Of a DNA stretch of 64,000 nt, positions 25,292 through 33,860 are shown in pieces. Source of the DNA: CAVQBJ01 sp963819075 (lineage in GTDB: Bacteria > Actinomycetota > Thermoleophilia > Solirubrobacterales > Solirubrobacteraceae); the NCBI GenBank assembly GCA_963819075.1, contig CAWFUP010000008.1, forward strand, positions 62,001 to 126,000, written 5' to 3'. Within the stretch, counting starts at the first letter, position 1. Each line of letters begins with the position of its first letter. Under the pieces are notes generated by a model. It made no database searches. It was not told the origin of the DNA and saw only the letters and a program-made list of their open reading frames with translations. The translations under genes were made by a program, and so were the position numbers.

Positions 25292-26215
25292 TCAGGCGAA
25301 CTCAGCCCTGAACCCGTCTCGCCACGACGCGTAGCTCGGTCTCCACTTCAGCTGCTTCTTCGCCTTGGCGTTGGACCCCCCTCGCGCGAGCATCATGCCG
25401 TGGATCGCATAATCGCTGCGCGGCGCGCCGACCTCGGTCGGGGGTGGCGCGCCGAGCGCTGCCGCGTAAGCCGGTAGCCACGCGGCAACCGCCGCGGGTT
25501 CGTCGTCGACGATGTTGTAGATGCCGGGCTTACCCTGCTCGAGCGCCTGGACCGTTGCTCGGGCGGCATCCTCGACGTGGATGAACGACCAATGTGCGGG
25601 TCCACCGCCGGCGATCGGAAAGCGCTGACGGCGAACCAGCTCCGCGTCGGATCCGTCGGCCGCGGACCTGGTACCAGGCCCATAGAAATTGCCGTAGCGA
25701 AGCGCGATCGCGTCGATCTCATGCGCGCTGACCACCGTCGTCTCCAGATCGATAATCGCCCCGAAGATGTCTCGAAACACCGGCGGCGCGTCAGCGTAGA
25801 GAGGATCCTCTTCGGTCTTGACCCAGCCGCCTACGGGCTCGTACGCCTGCGCGATGCTTTGCGCGACGAATCGCCGCACGTCGGCCGCGATCGCGGCGGC
25901 GAGCAAGTTGCGGGTTCCGTCTCGACGGAGCCGATTCGTCGGCTCAAACGCCTCCGCGAACCGGCGCGCATCAACGGTGGCGGGGATTGCCGTCAGCTCG
26001 TGCACAACAGCGTCAGGCCGCGCCGCGCGAACCGCCGCCTCAATTCCCGGCCGATCGAGCGCGTCTGCCACGAGTGCCTCGGCTCCCATCGCTCGAATCA
26101 CGTCGGCCTTGGACGCACTGCGCGCTACGCCGCTCACGTCGTGGCCGCTTCGGATAAGCAACGGCACCAGCTGCCGGCCGATCGCACCCGTCGCCCCCGC
26201 AACAAGAACCCGCAT
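25292..26215 (-). CDS. NAD-dependent epimerase/dehydratase (extended SDR)
   Basis: 307 residues, ATG 26215. The Rossmann motif GATGAIG (7-13) and the extended-SDR landmarks ALRYGNFYGPG and WSFIHVEDAARATVQALE are clear. The canonical YxxxK pair is not evident at its usual place, so this may be one of the atypical SDRs that bind NAD(P) but act on unusual substrates or not at all. It is divergent from the GMC oxidoreductase at 26383. Confidence 0.82.
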   Translation of the reverse strand: MRVLVAGATGAIGRQLVPLLIRSGHDVSGVARSASKADVIRAMGAEALVADALDRPGIEAAVRAARPDAVVHELTAIPATVDARRFAEAFEPTNRLRRDGTRNLLAAAIAADVRRFVAQSIAQAYEPVGGWVKTEEDPLYADAPPVFRDIFGAIIDLETTVVSAHEIDAIALRYGNFYGPGTRSAADGSDAELVRRQRFPIAGGGPAHWSFIHVEDAARATVQALEQGKPGIYNIVDDEPAAVAAWLPAYAAALGAPPPTEVGAPRSDYAIHGMMLARGGSNAKAKKQLKWRPSYASWRDGFRAEFA

Positions 26216-26382
26216 CGTCAGCGCCCTACAACGGGCCTAGCACTCGAGGGTGCCCCCGTTACCCGACACCGGCTCGGGTCCCAGCGCCGCTTGGGCCGCC
26301 GCCAGCTGACGATCCGTCCAGCACGAGCGCGTGGGCTTGACGCCGAACCGCCGGCCGACGAGCATAGTCACGAGGTCGAGGG

Positions 26383-28104
26383 TTGAGGGATCGCACATAT
26401 GACTACGTGATCGTGGGCGCGGGCTCGGCGGGATGCGTCTTGGCCGGTCGCCTGTCGGAGGATCCCGAGGTGCGCGTCCTGCTCATCGAGGCCGGGCCAC
26501 CCGACACGAACGAGAACATCCAGGTACCGGTGGCATTCGGGTCACTGTTCCGCACGGAGGTCGACTGGGACTACTTCACCGCGCTCGAGCCGTTCGCCGA
26601 CGATCGCCGGGTCTACCTCCCCCGAGGCAAGGTCCTCGGGGGCTCCTCCTCCATCAACGCGATGGTCTACATCCGCGGCCACCGCGCCGACTACGACGAG
26701 TGGCGCGACGCGGGCTGCCCGGGCTGGGGCTACGACGACCTGTTGCCGTACTTCAAGCGGGCCGAGGACAACGAGCGCGGCGCCTCGGAGTACCACGGCA
26801 TCGGGGGACCCCTCAGCGTGTCGGACACGCGGTCGGCCAACCCGATCATCGACGCGTTCCTCGAGGGAGCCACCGAGACCGGCCACCCCCACAACGAGGA
26901 CTTCAACGGGTCGGTACAGGACGGGTTCGGCCGCTATCAGGTCACCCAGCGCAACGGGCGCCGCTGCAGCGCCGCCGTCGCCTACCTGCATCCTGCGGCC
27001 GAACGGCCGAACCTCGAGGTGGTCCCGTACATGCTCGTACAGCGCCTACTGTTCGAGGGCACGCGAGCGGTCGGCGTTGAGGCCACGCGCCTTGGCGTCC
27101 CGCACGAGTACCGGGCCGACCGCGAGGTGATCGTGTGCGGCGGCACCTACAACTCGCCCCAGGTGCTGATGCTCTCCGGCATCGGCCCGGCGGACACGCT
27201 CTCGCTGCTGGAGATACCGGTGATCCTCGACCAGCCGTCCGTCGGGCAGAACCTGCAGGACCACCCCGCGACGGGCTTCGCGTGGGGCCACGACGACGAG
27301 CGCTCGCTGCTGAGCGCGAGGGCGCCCGAGCACGTCGATGAGTTCGCCGCCCACGGGCGCGGGCCGCTGACCTCCAACGTCGCCGAGGCCGGCGGCTTCA
27401 TCCGCACGCGGGGCGACCTGCCCGCACCGAACGTCCAGTTTCACGCCTCGCCGGCGATGTACGTCGACGAGGGCCTCGCCCCGCTGGCCGAGCACGGGTT
27501 CGGCTTCGCGCCCTGCATGGTCAAGCCCGCCAGCCGCGGCGTCGTCGCCCTCCTCTCGCCCGACCCCACGGCCAAGCCCTACATCCTGCACAACTACTAC
27601 TCCGAGGACGCGGACATGCAGGCGATGGTGGACGGTCTGCGGGTCGGGCTGGAGATCGCCCGCGCCCCGGCCCTGGCCCCGTTCGTCAAACGGCCCCACT
27701 ACGACATGCCCGACGCCGACTCCGACGAGCAGCTGCGCGCGCACATCCGCCGCACCACCTTCACCCTGTATCACCCGGTGGGCACGTGCCGCATGGGCAG
27801 CGACGAGGCTGCCGTCGTCGATCCACAGCTGAGCGTGCGCGGCATTGAGGGCCTGCGCGTCGTGGACGCTTCGGTGATGCCGACCGTGACGCGCGGCAAC
27901 ACGAACGCGCCCACCATCGCCCTCGCCGAGCGGGCAGCCGACATCATCCGTGGGCGCACCGCCGAGGCCGCGACCACGCGGCGGACGTCGTCGCCGGCAC
28001 TCGCTGACGCCGCGAGCGTCGCGCGACCACCGGCGTCGGATCGGCCGAACGCCGCGCTCAGTGCGCCGCCCAGCGTGGCGCGGGCACGCCGAGCACGTGG
28101 TTGA
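26383..28104 (+). CDS. GMC-family FAD oxidoreductase (choline/alcohol dehydrogenase-like)
   Basis: 573 residues from TTG 26383 following GAGG. The FAD-binding motif GAGSAG (12-17), GMC signature 1 (GGSSSINAMVYIRGHRADY) and signature 2 (GGTYNSPQVLMLSGIGP) are intact. The catalytic pair is His464 (YHPVGTCRMG) and Asn508 (GNTNAPTIA), 44 residues apart as in choline oxidase. The last 40 residues are a low-complexity Ala/Arg/Ser tail. It would oxidise a primary or polyethylene-glycol-type alcohol; no betaine genes are near. Its 3' end overlaps the convergent HPP gene by 47 bp. Confidence 0.9.
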   Translation: MRDRTYDYVIVGAGSAGCVLAGRLSEDPEVRVLLIEAGPPDTNENIQVPVAFGSLFRTEVDWDYFTALEPFADDRRVYLPRGKVLGGSSSINAMVYIRGHRADYDEWRDAGCPGWGYDDLLPYFKRAEDNERGASEYHGIGGPLSVSDTRSANPIIDAFLEGATETGHPHNEDFNGSVQDGFGRYQVTQRNGRRCSAAVAYLHPAAERPNLEVVPYMLVQRLLFEGTRAVGVEATRLGVPHEYRADREVIVCGGTYNSPQVLMLSGIGPADTLSLLEIPVILDQPSVGQNLQDHPATGFAWGHDDERSLLSARAPEHVDEFAAHGRGPLTSNVAEAGGFIRTRGDLPAPNVQFHASPAMYVDEGLAPLAEHGFGFAPCMVKPASRGVVALLSPDPTAKPYILHNYYSEDADMQAMVDGLRVGLEIARAPALAPFVKRPHYDMPDADSDEQLRAHIRRTTFTLYHPVGTCRMGSDEAAVVDPQLSVRGIEGLRVVDASVMPTVTRGNTNAPTIALAERAADIIRGRTAEAATTRRTSSPALADAASVARPPASDRPNAALSAPPSVARARRARG

Positions 28105-28693
28105 GGCACCACCCGGCGATGGTCAGCAGCAGCACGCCGATGAGCAGGAAGACCATGTCGTGCACGGTGGCGAGCAGGCCGGAGGCCACGATGATCGTCG
28201 TGGCGCCGGCGGGCGGATGGGCCGAGCGCATGACACGCAGCGCGCCGCCGGTGAGCGCGACGGCCAGCGCGATCGCGGCGACCCGCCCGGGCGTGATGCC
28301 GGCGGCGTACAGCGAGGGCTTGCCGAGCAGGCCGAAGATGGCAAGCGAGAGCGCGCCCGCCAGCACGCCCACGGTGTGTCCGATCAGCGTGTTGCGCGGC
28401 GATCCGACTTCAGCCATCGGGGTCTCGAAGATGATGAACGCCGTAGCGCCGAGGCTCGGGAAGATCAGCGGTTCCTTGACGAGGTAGGCCCACGTGCCGC
28501 TGAGCCCGATGGCCACCAACGAGCCGGTGAACGTGTACACGGCGTTGCCACGGTTGCCCCATTTCTTGTAGAGCCAGCGCTTGAAGCCGTGGGCCCCGGG
28601 CACGCCGACGAGCGAGCCGGCTCGCGACAGCCGCCGCACGCCGGAGTCTGCGAATTCGGCGATCTGCTCGAGCTGCTCCTGGGGGTCGTACAT
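28058..28693 (-). CDS. HPP-family membrane protein
   Basis: 211 residues from ATG 28693 (or GTG 28699). Four to five transmembrane helices are predicted (TFTGSLVAIGLSGTWAYLV, LIGHTVGVLAGALSLAIFGL, VAAIALAVALTGGALRV). The name-giving motif appears as RSAHPPAGATTIIVASG, along with FPSLGATAFIIFETP. Some members carry nitrite in chloroplasts and cyanobacteria; the bacterial substrate is not settled. An N-terminal amphipathic stretch (EQLEQIAEFADSGVRRL) is cytosolic. Confidence 0.85.
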   Translation of the reverse strand: MYDPQEQLEQIAEFADSGVRRLSRAGSLVGVPGAHGFKRWLYKKWGNRGNAVYTFTGSLVAIGLSGTWAYLVKEPLIFPSLGATAFIIFETPMAEVGSPRNTLIGHTVGVLAGALSLAIFGLLGKPSLYAAGITPGRVAAIALAVALTGGALRVMRSAHPPAGATTIIVASGLLATVHDMVFLLIGVLLLTIAGWCLNHVLGVPAPRWAAH

Positions 28694-28822
28694 GCTCACG
28701 GGGAGGCCAGCCTAGCCGGCGCGGACGCGCAGCTGGTCGGTATTTGAACCGGCGGGTTCGGTTTCGACCGCGCGGGAGTTGTCGATCGCCGCGTTCCGAC
28801 CAGCTGTCCATAGGTGATCGAT

Positions 28823-28955
28823 GTGCGTATCCGGTTGCGTCAGGTAGCGGTCCTCGGGGCGGGGTCAGGGCCTTCTGTCGGCTCGTTCGAGCAGCCGATT
28901 CGCCGGGGGTGCACGTCCTTTCCGTGAAACATTCATAGAAACGACGTGCACCCCC
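28823..28955. repeat. MITE-like element, copy 2 (inverted, one end missing)
   Basis: This is the reverse complement of 9057-9188 with about 90% identity over 133 bp. It includes the terminal sequence GTGCGTATCCGGTT (28823-28836) and the 51-bp hairpin (28905-28955) with the same 13-bp arms and nearly the same loop. The second terminal repeat of copy 1 is not found to the right; instead another small hairpin, TGGCGGCG/CGCCGCCA, sits at 28963-28981. It lies in the 432-bp gap 28694-29125, which otherwise holds only the promoter of the gene at 29126. Confidence 0.75.
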
Positions 28956-29125
28956 GAAATGCTGGCGGCGCACCGCCGCCAACTGAGCGAGTCCGACGCG
29001 ACGTCTCGCCTCGCCGCCCCTGCAGTAGCGCCTTGAGGCTCGCGTGACAGCGACGCCGCGTCACGTTCCGGGCTTGGGTCGTGTCATGGCAGTAGAAACC
29101 CACCCGACCGGTTGGAGGACCAATC

Positions 29126-29617
29126 ATGCAGGCTCGAATCAACAACCCGGCAATGACGGTTGCGGGCGCCATGGACGCACTACAGAAGCTGTCCGGCGCC
29201 GTACGAGAGGCGGGGATCCCCGAGACGACGCTCTACCTCGTCGAGCTTCGCGCGAGCCAGATCAACGGCTGCAGCGTCTGCGTCGACATGCACTCGCGCG
29301 AGCTGGCGGCGGCCGGCGAAACGCCCGAGCGCATCTTCACGGTCGCCGCGTGGCGCGAGGCTCCCTATTTCACCGACGCGGAACGCGCCGCGCTGGCCCT
29401 CACCGAAGCCGGCACACGGCTCGCCGACCGCCCCGACCCCGTCGCCGACGACGTCTGGGAGGAGGCGGCTCGCCACTACGACAAGCAGCAGCTCGCCGCG
29501 CTCGTCGTCTCGATCGCCGCGATCAACGCTTGGAACCGGATCAACGCCACCACGCGGCAGATCACCGGCGACTGGGTGGGTCAATGGATCGGGCAGCCGG
29601 TCGGCGAGGCGGCGTGA
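29126..29617 (+). CDS. AhpD-like carboxymuconolactone-decarboxylase-family protein
   Basis: 163 residues, ATG 29126 after TTGGAGGAC. The family CxxC motif with following His is INGCSVCVDMHSREL (Cys49, Cys52), the peroxidatic/disulphide pair of AhpD-type alkylhydroperoxidases. The helix AALVVSIAAINAWNRINATT is the other family hallmark. It probably reduces peroxides or regenerates a thiol partner. It ends 34 bp from the convergent arsR stop and could be unrelated to arsenic. Confidence 0.88.
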   Translation: MQARINNPAMTVAGAMDALQKLSGAVREAGIPETTLYLVELRASQINGCSVCVDMHSRELAAAGETPERIFTVAAWREAPYFTDAERAALALTEAGTRLADRPDPVADDVWEEAARHYDKQQLAALVVSIAAINAWNRINATTRQITGDWVGQWIGQPVGEAA

Positions 29618-29651
29618 CCCGACGGCCGCTGCTCCACGGGCCGGCTTGGCT

Positions 29652-30005
29652 TCAGCTCAGCCAGGCCGACAGCTCGTTGAGCGCCTCGGGGATGACGTAG
29701 TAGTACGCCCATAGCCCTTGGCGTTCGGAGTCCACGATGCCGGCTTCGCGCAGCTTCTTGAGGTGGTGGCTGAGCGTCGGCTGCGAGATATCGAAGAGCG
29801 GAACGAGCTCGCAGACGCAGACCTTGCCGGCGTGCTTGCGCAGGACGTCGACGAGCTGCAGACGGATGGGATCGCCGAGTGCCTTGGCGACGGTGGCCAT
29901 GCGCGCGGCCTCGGCGCGTTCCACGTCGGGGTACACCACTGGTTCGCAGCAGCGCTCGCCCGCGGCGCGCTTCTGCTTGGGTGCGAGCTCTAGATCGATG
30001 GACAT
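29652..30005 (-). CDS. arsR: ArsR-family arsenite-responsive repressor
   Basis: 117 residues from ATG 30005. The winged helix is clear (ALGDPIRLQLVDVLRKH, ISQPTLSHHLKKLREAGIV, ERQGLWAYYYV). Cys63 and Cys65 (KVCVCELVPLFD) form the As(III) site in the DNA-binding helix region, as in the ELCVCD motif of the plasmid R773 ArsR. An extra pair Cys19-Cys20 (ERCCEPVV) could supply a third ligand. It faces the arsDAC operon across 150 bp that include a palindromic site at 30024-30043, so autorepression and control of the operon are likely. Confidence 0.92.
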   Translation of the reverse strand: MSIDLELAPKQKRAAGERCCEPVVYPDVERAEAARMATVAKALGDPIRLQLVDVLRKHAGKVCVCELVPLFDISQPTLSHHLKKLREAGIVDSERQGLWAYYYVIPEALNELSAWLS

Positions 30006-30023
30006 CGATAGGACGCTAGCACG

Positions 30024-30043
30024 GTCATCGATATCCGTCGATG
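30024..30043. promoter_or_regulatory. Candidate ArsR operator 1
   Basis: GTCATCGATATCCGTCGATG contains a perfect 6-bp inverted repeat, CATCGA and TCGATG, separated by 6 bp, lying 19 bp before the arsR start. It shares the pattern GTnATnGATATCnnTnGAT with the site at 33804-33827. A TGTATCCT extended -10 for the arsDAC side is seen at 30100-30107. Confidence 0.6.
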
Positions 30044-30155
30044 CGCTCGTGAGGCACATACGATCGGCGGCGCGAGGTGGTGGCCGCCGGGGAGAGCGCG
30101 TGTATCCTGCGGGGTTGCAGTGACGAATGTCGATACAACCACGGGAGATGTGCGC

Positions 30156-30572
30156 ATGTCGCTGTCCCATCGAGCGCCGATCACGCAGCCGCCGGTCATC
30201 CGTCACCTCGAGCTCTTCGAGCCGGCGATGTGCTGCTCGACCGGGGTCTGCGGCCCGAGCGTCGACACGCAGCTGATCGAGCTAAGTGACGATCTGCGCT
30301 GGGCCGAGACCCAGGGCGCGGGCGTCGCCCGCCACAACCTGTCGTCCGATCCGGACGCCTTCGTGGCCAACCCGAAGGTGAGCGGTCTGATGCAGGCCTT
30401 CGGCGAGCAGGCGCTGCCGGCGCTGTTGGTCGACGGTGAGGTTGCGCTGCATGGCCGCTATCCGACGCGGGAGGAGCTCGCCGACCTGATCGGCTCGTCG
30501 GGCACATCCTCGGCCGCAGTTGAGCTCCCCCAGTCCGAATCGTCGTGCGGGTGCGGGCCGGGCGGCTGTTGA
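30156..30572 (+). CDS. arsD: ArsD arsenic metallochaperone
   Basis: 138 residues from ATG 30156 with GGGAG upstream; a GTG at 30120 would add 12 residues. Cys26, Cys27 and Cys32 (AMCCSTGVCGPSVD) have exactly the spacing of the three As(III)-binding cysteines of ArsD. The fold (FVANPKVSGLMQAFGEQALP, ALLVDGEVALHGRYPT) is the thioredoxin-like ArsD domain. The tail SCGCGPGGC adds Cys131, Cys133 and Cys138, like the distal Cys sites of other ArsDs. It passes arsenite to ArsA, whose gene overlaps by one base. Confidence 0.93.
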   Translation: MSLSHRAPITQPPVIRHLELFEPAMCCSTGVCGPSVDTQLIELSDDLRWAETQGAGVARHNLSSDPDAFVANPKVSGLMQAFGEQALPALLVDGEVALHGRYPTREELADLIGSSGTSSAAVELPQSESSCGCGPGGC

Positions 30573-32374
30573 TGGCGCTGCCGTCCCTGGCCGCCCTCGC
30601 ACCGCTGGACTGGGGCGCGTGGGACACGCGGTATGTGTTCTTCACGGGAAAGGGCGGCGTCGGGAAGACGACCACGGCCAGCGGGGCTGCGCTGCGCCTC
30701 GCCGACGCGGGCGAGCGCACGCTCCTAGTGAGTACCGATCCGGCGTCGAACCTGGACGACGTGTTCGGCGTGCGCGCAGGCGCCGAACCCACCGCGGTGC
30801 CGGGAGCCTCCGGGTTGTTCGTGTTGAACCTGGATCCCGAGCGGGCGGCGGCGGCGTACCGCGACCGGGCTCTGGCGCCCTACCGCGACGTGTTGCCGGA
30901 GGCGGCGCTGCGCAGCATGGAGGAGCAGCTGTCGGGTGCCTGCACCGTGGAGATCGCCGCGTTCAACGAGTTCACCGGCGTGCTGGCGGACCCCGACACC
31001 GCCGCCGAGTTCGACCGGGTGCTGTTCGACACCGCGCCGACGGGCCACACCCTGCGGCTGCTGAGCCTGCCGAGCGCCTGGAGCGGCTTCGTGGAGAGCA
31101 ACCCGGCGGGCGCGGGCTGCCTGGGACCGCTGTCGGGGCTGCAGCGCCAGCGCGAGCAGTACGAGGCCGCGGTGGCCACGCTCGGCGATGGCGAGCGTAC
31201 GACGCTGGTGCTCGTCGCGCGGGCCGACCCCGGCGCGCTGCGCGAGGCGGCCCGAGCAAGCACCGAACTGGCGGCACTCGGGGTCGACAACCAGCGGCTG
31301 GTCATCAACGGTCTGATGCGAGACGGCGCCGGTGACGCGACCGCCGAGGCGCTCGTGGCGCGGCAGAGCGAGGCGCTGCGTAGCGCGCCAGAGCGCCTGG
31401 GCGAGCTGAATGTAGCCGGGGTGGACCTCGTGCCGGGCGACGTGACCGGCTTGGCGGCGCTGCGGCAGCTGACCGGCGCCGATCACGCCGGGATTGTCGC
31501 CGTCGCGGATGCGGCCGATGTGCCATCGCCGGCCGAGCTCGGCAGGCTGATCGATGCGCTCGACGCGGCCGGGCCCGGTGTCGTGCTGACGATGGGCAAG
31601 GGCGGCGTGGGCAAGACAACGATCGCGGCAGCGCTGGCCGTCGCGCTGGCCGACCGCGGCCACCAGGTCGTGCTGTCGACCACCGACCCGGCGGCGCACC
31701 TGACCGACGCCCTCGCGGGCGACGCGCTGGACAACCTGACCGTCGCGCGGATCGATCCGCGCACCGAGACGGCCCGGTACGCCGCCGAGGTGCTCGCCGC
31801 CGCCGATCTCGACGATGAGGGCCGTGCGCTGTTGGAGGAGGACCTGCGCTCACCCTGTACCGAGGAGATCGCCGTGTTTCGCGCGTTCGCGCGCACGGTC
31901 GACGATGCACGCGAGCGGATCGTGGTGCTCGACACCGCGCCCACCGGCCACACCCTGCTGCTGCTCGACGCCGCCCAGAGCTACCAGCGAGAGATCCAGC
32001 GCACCAACGCCGGCGTCCCGCGAGATGTGCGCGATCTCTTGGCGCGCCTGCGCGATCCGCAATTCGCGCGCATCGTCATCGTCACGCTCGCTGAGTCGAC
32101 GCCAGTGCACGAGGCGCAGCGGCTGCAGGCCGATCTTCGACGGGCGGGGATCGAGCCCTACGGCTGGCTGGTCAACGGCGCGCTGCTCAAGACCGGCACC
32201 AGCCACCCAGTCCTCGCGGCCCGCGCCGACGGCGAGCGCGAGCACCTGCGCCGCGTCTCGGCGCTGTCCACCCGGCGCACCTGGTGGACCGCCTGGCAGC
32301 CGCGGCCACCCGTCGGGATCGATGCGCTGCGCCAGCTTGCCGGCGAGCCCGCCCTCACCGCCCGAGCCTCGTGA
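30572..32374 (+). CDS. arsA: ArsA arsenite-stimulated ATPase
   Basis: 600 residues, ATG 30572 overlapping the arsD stop (TGATG). Two homologous ATPase halves each begin with a deviant Walker A, TGKGGVGKTT (25-34) and MGKGGVGKTT (341-350), and each has the DTAPTGHTLRLL / DTAPTGHTLLLL signal-transduction motif. The arsenite-site cysteines are all kept: Cys124 (SGACTVEIAAF), Cys183 (GCLGP) and Cys429 (SPCTEEIAVF). In known systems ArsA powers ArsB. No ArsB is present in the window, so its membrane partner is unknown. The arsC start overlaps its stop by 4 bp. Confidence 0.95.
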   Translation: MALPSLAALAPLDWGAWDTRYVFFTGKGGVGKTTTASGAALRLADAGERTLLVSTDPASNLDDVFGVRAGAEPTAVPGASGLFVLNLDPERAAAAYRDRALAPYRDVLPEAALRSMEEQLSGACTVEIAAFNEFTGVLADPDTAAEFDRVLFDTAPTGHTLRLLSLPSAWSGFVESNPAGAGCLGPLSGLQRQREQYEAAVATLGDGERTTLVLVARADPGALREAARASTELAALGVDNQRLVINGLMRDGAGDATAEALVARQSEALRSAPERLGELNVAGVDLVPGDVTGLAALRQLTGADHAGIVAVADAADVPSPAELGRLIDALDAAGPGVVLTMGKGGVGKTTIAAALAVALADRGHQVVLSTTDPAAHLTDALAGDALDNLTVARIDPRTETARYAAEVLAAADLDDEGRALLEEDLRSPCTEEIAVFRAFARTVDDARERIVVLDTAPTGHTLLLLDAAQSYQREIQRTNAGVPRDVRDLLARLRDPQFARIVIVTLAESTPVHEAQRLQADLRRAGIEPYGWLVNGALLKTGTSHPVLAARADGEREHLRRVSALSTRRTWWTAWQPRPPVGIDALRQLAGEPALTARAS

Positions 32375-32763
32375 GCAACGTCCTGTTCGTCTGCCTGCAG
32401 AACGCCGGGCGCTCACAGATCAGCGAGGCGCTGTTCGCGCGCGCGGCCGGCGACCGGCACAGCGCCCGATCGGCCGGCACCACGCCCGCACGGCACGTCC
32501 ATCCCGAGGTCGTGCGGGCCTTGCGCGAACGCGGCATCGACGTCGCCGACCGCGTCCCGCGCGAGCTGAGCGACCAGGACGCGCGCTGGGCCGACGTGGT
32601 GGTGACGATGGGTTGCGGCGACAAGTGCCCCTACATCCCGGGGCGACGCTACATCGACTGGGACCTGCCGGATCCCGACGGGCAGGATCTGGAAACCGTC
32701 CGCGCCCTCGTCGCTGAGGTCGAGACCCGAGTCGACGTTCTGATCGACGAACTCGACGTCTGA
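32371..32763 (+). CDS. arsC: Arsenate reductase, low-molecular-weight phosphatase type
   Basis: 130 residues, GTG start overlapping the arsA stop (GTGA). The P-loop is CLQNAGRSQ with nucleophile Cys8 and Arg14. Cys82 and Cys86 (MGCGDKCPYIPG) can complete the reduction relay, and Asp residues in DWDLPDPDGQD match the phosphatase general acid region. It reduces arsenate to arsenite with thioredoxin or mycothiol; the actinobacterial setting favours mycothiol or mycoredoxin, but this is inference. A second arsC-like gene is at 33861. Confidence 0.92.
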   Translation: MSNVLFVCLQNAGRSQISEALFARAAGDRHSARSAGTTPARHVHPEVVRALRERGIDVADRVPRELSDQDARWADVVVTMGCGDKCPYIPGRRYIDWDLPDPDGQDLETVRALVAEVETRVDVLIDELDV

Positions 32764-32772
32764 TCTGGACCG

Positions 32773-32796
32773 CGTGACGCGCTGGTGGGCGTCACG
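32773..32796. terminator. Bidirectional hairpin between arsC and arsM
   Basis: A perfect 8-bp stem CGTGACGC/GCGTCACG with loop GCTGGTGG sits between the convergent stops of arsC (32763) and arsM (32819). Confidence 0.7.
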
Positions 32797-32818
32797 GCCG
32801 GGACGCCGGCCGGTCAGG

Positions 32819-33754
32819 TCAGTGGGCGGGAGAGGGCTTGCGCGCGCGGATGATCGCCGCGACGGCGTGCGGGTGCACGCGGTGGGTCTCGCGGATCTCG
32901 ATGTCGCCCAGGCCGGCGTCGGACAGCGCCTCGGTGAACTCGCGCTGCGTGAGCGCCCCGGCGATGCAGCCGGTCCATTGCTGCATGTCGGCGCGGGTGG
33001 CCTCGTCCATGTCGTCATCGGCGACGACGTCGGAGATCGCGAAGCGACCGCCGGGGCGCAGCACGCGGGCGGCTTCGCGCAGCACCTGCGGTTTGTCGCC
33101 GGAGAGGTTGAGCACGCAATTTGAGATCACCACGTCAACGCTGGCGTCCGCGAGCGGGATCGCCTCGATGTAGCCCTTGTGAAACTCGACGTTGCCGACG
33201 CCGGCCTGCGCGGCGTTTCGCCGCGCGAGCTCGAGCATCTCGTCGGTCATGTCCAGCCCGATCGCGCGGCCGTTCGGGCCGACGCGGCGCGCGGAGATGA
33301 GAACGTCGGCGCCGGCGCCGGACCCGAGATCGAGCACGGTCTCACCCTCCGTCAGATCGGCCACCGCGGTCGGTACGCCGCAGCCCAGCGACGCCGCGAC
33401 CGCCGTCTCGGGCGCGTCCTGCGCCTCGGTGGCCTCATACAACGCGCGGCCGAAAACCTCCGCACCGGAGGCGTCGGTCGTCGAGACGTCCGTCGCGCAG
33501 CAGGCGGGCGCAGACGCCGTGGCGACCGCCGGCGCCTGCTGCTCGTCGATCGCGCGGGCGGCGGCGGCGTAGCGATCGCGCACGGTTTCGCGGATGTCGG
33601 CCTCCCCCACCGGCTCGCCCGCCCGTCCGGCGGCGCAGCCGCAGCTCTCGCCGGCCGCACTCGCGCCGCAACAGGCGCTCTTCTCAGACGAATCGCAACA
33701 CGTCGCCTGCGCCTCTGGGGCGCAGCACGACTCGGTGGTGCTCGGTCTAGCCAT
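32819..33754 (-). CDS. arsM: Arsenite S-adenosylmethionine methyltransferase with Cys-rich N-terminus
   Basis: 311 residues; ATG 33754 is fixed by AAGGAGCT. The SAM-binding motif is VLDLGSGAGAD (140-150). Conserved cysteines of the ArsM active site correspond to Cys85/86, Cys125 (SLGCGVP), Cys213 (ISNCVLNL) and Cys263 (WTGCIAGAL); the last two are 50 apart as in algal ArsM. The N-terminal 45 residues carry an unusual set of three CC pairs plus CGC (Cys10, 11, 19, 20, 28, 29, 38, 40), which could bind As(III) or feed it to the active site. It methylates arsenite to mono-, di- or trimethylarsenicals. Confidence 0.92.
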   Translation of the reverse strand: MARPSTTESCCAPEAQATCCDSSEKSACCGASAAGESCGCAAGRAGEPVGEADIRETVRDRYAAAARAIDEQQAPAVATASAPACCATDVSTTDASGAEVFGRALYEATEAQDAPETAVAASLGCGVPTAVADLTEGETVLDLGSGAGADVLISARRVGPNGRAIGLDMTDEMLELARRNAAQAGVGNVEFHKGYIEAIPLADASVDVVISNCVLNLSGDKPQVLREAARVLRPGGRFAISDVVADDDMDEATRADMQQWTGCIAGALTQREFTEALSDAGLGDIEIRETHRVHPHAVAAIIRARKPSPAH

Positions 33755-33803
33755 ACGGTCAGCTCCTTGTATCGCATCGGGATCGGCGAGCCAAATCGAC
33801 AAT

Positions 33804-33827
33804 CATCAATCTATAGATATCAATAAC
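33804..33827. promoter_or_regulatory. Candidate ArsR operator 2
   Basis: An AT-rich site, CATCAATCTATAGATATC followed by AATAAC, lies in the 106-bp gap between the divergent arsM and arsC2 starts. Its complement fits GTnATnGATATCnnTnGAT, the pattern seen at 30024-30043. It is the most AT-rich stretch nearby and probably overlaps both promoters. Confidence 0.6.
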
Positions 33828-33860
33828 ACTGACGTCTGTCTATGTATTACGATCCGCGAC

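Noticed and set aside
30120..30155. Upstream GTG start for arsD
   Set aside because: ATG 30156 has GGGAG at good distance, and the added 12 residues are not conserved ArsD sequence.
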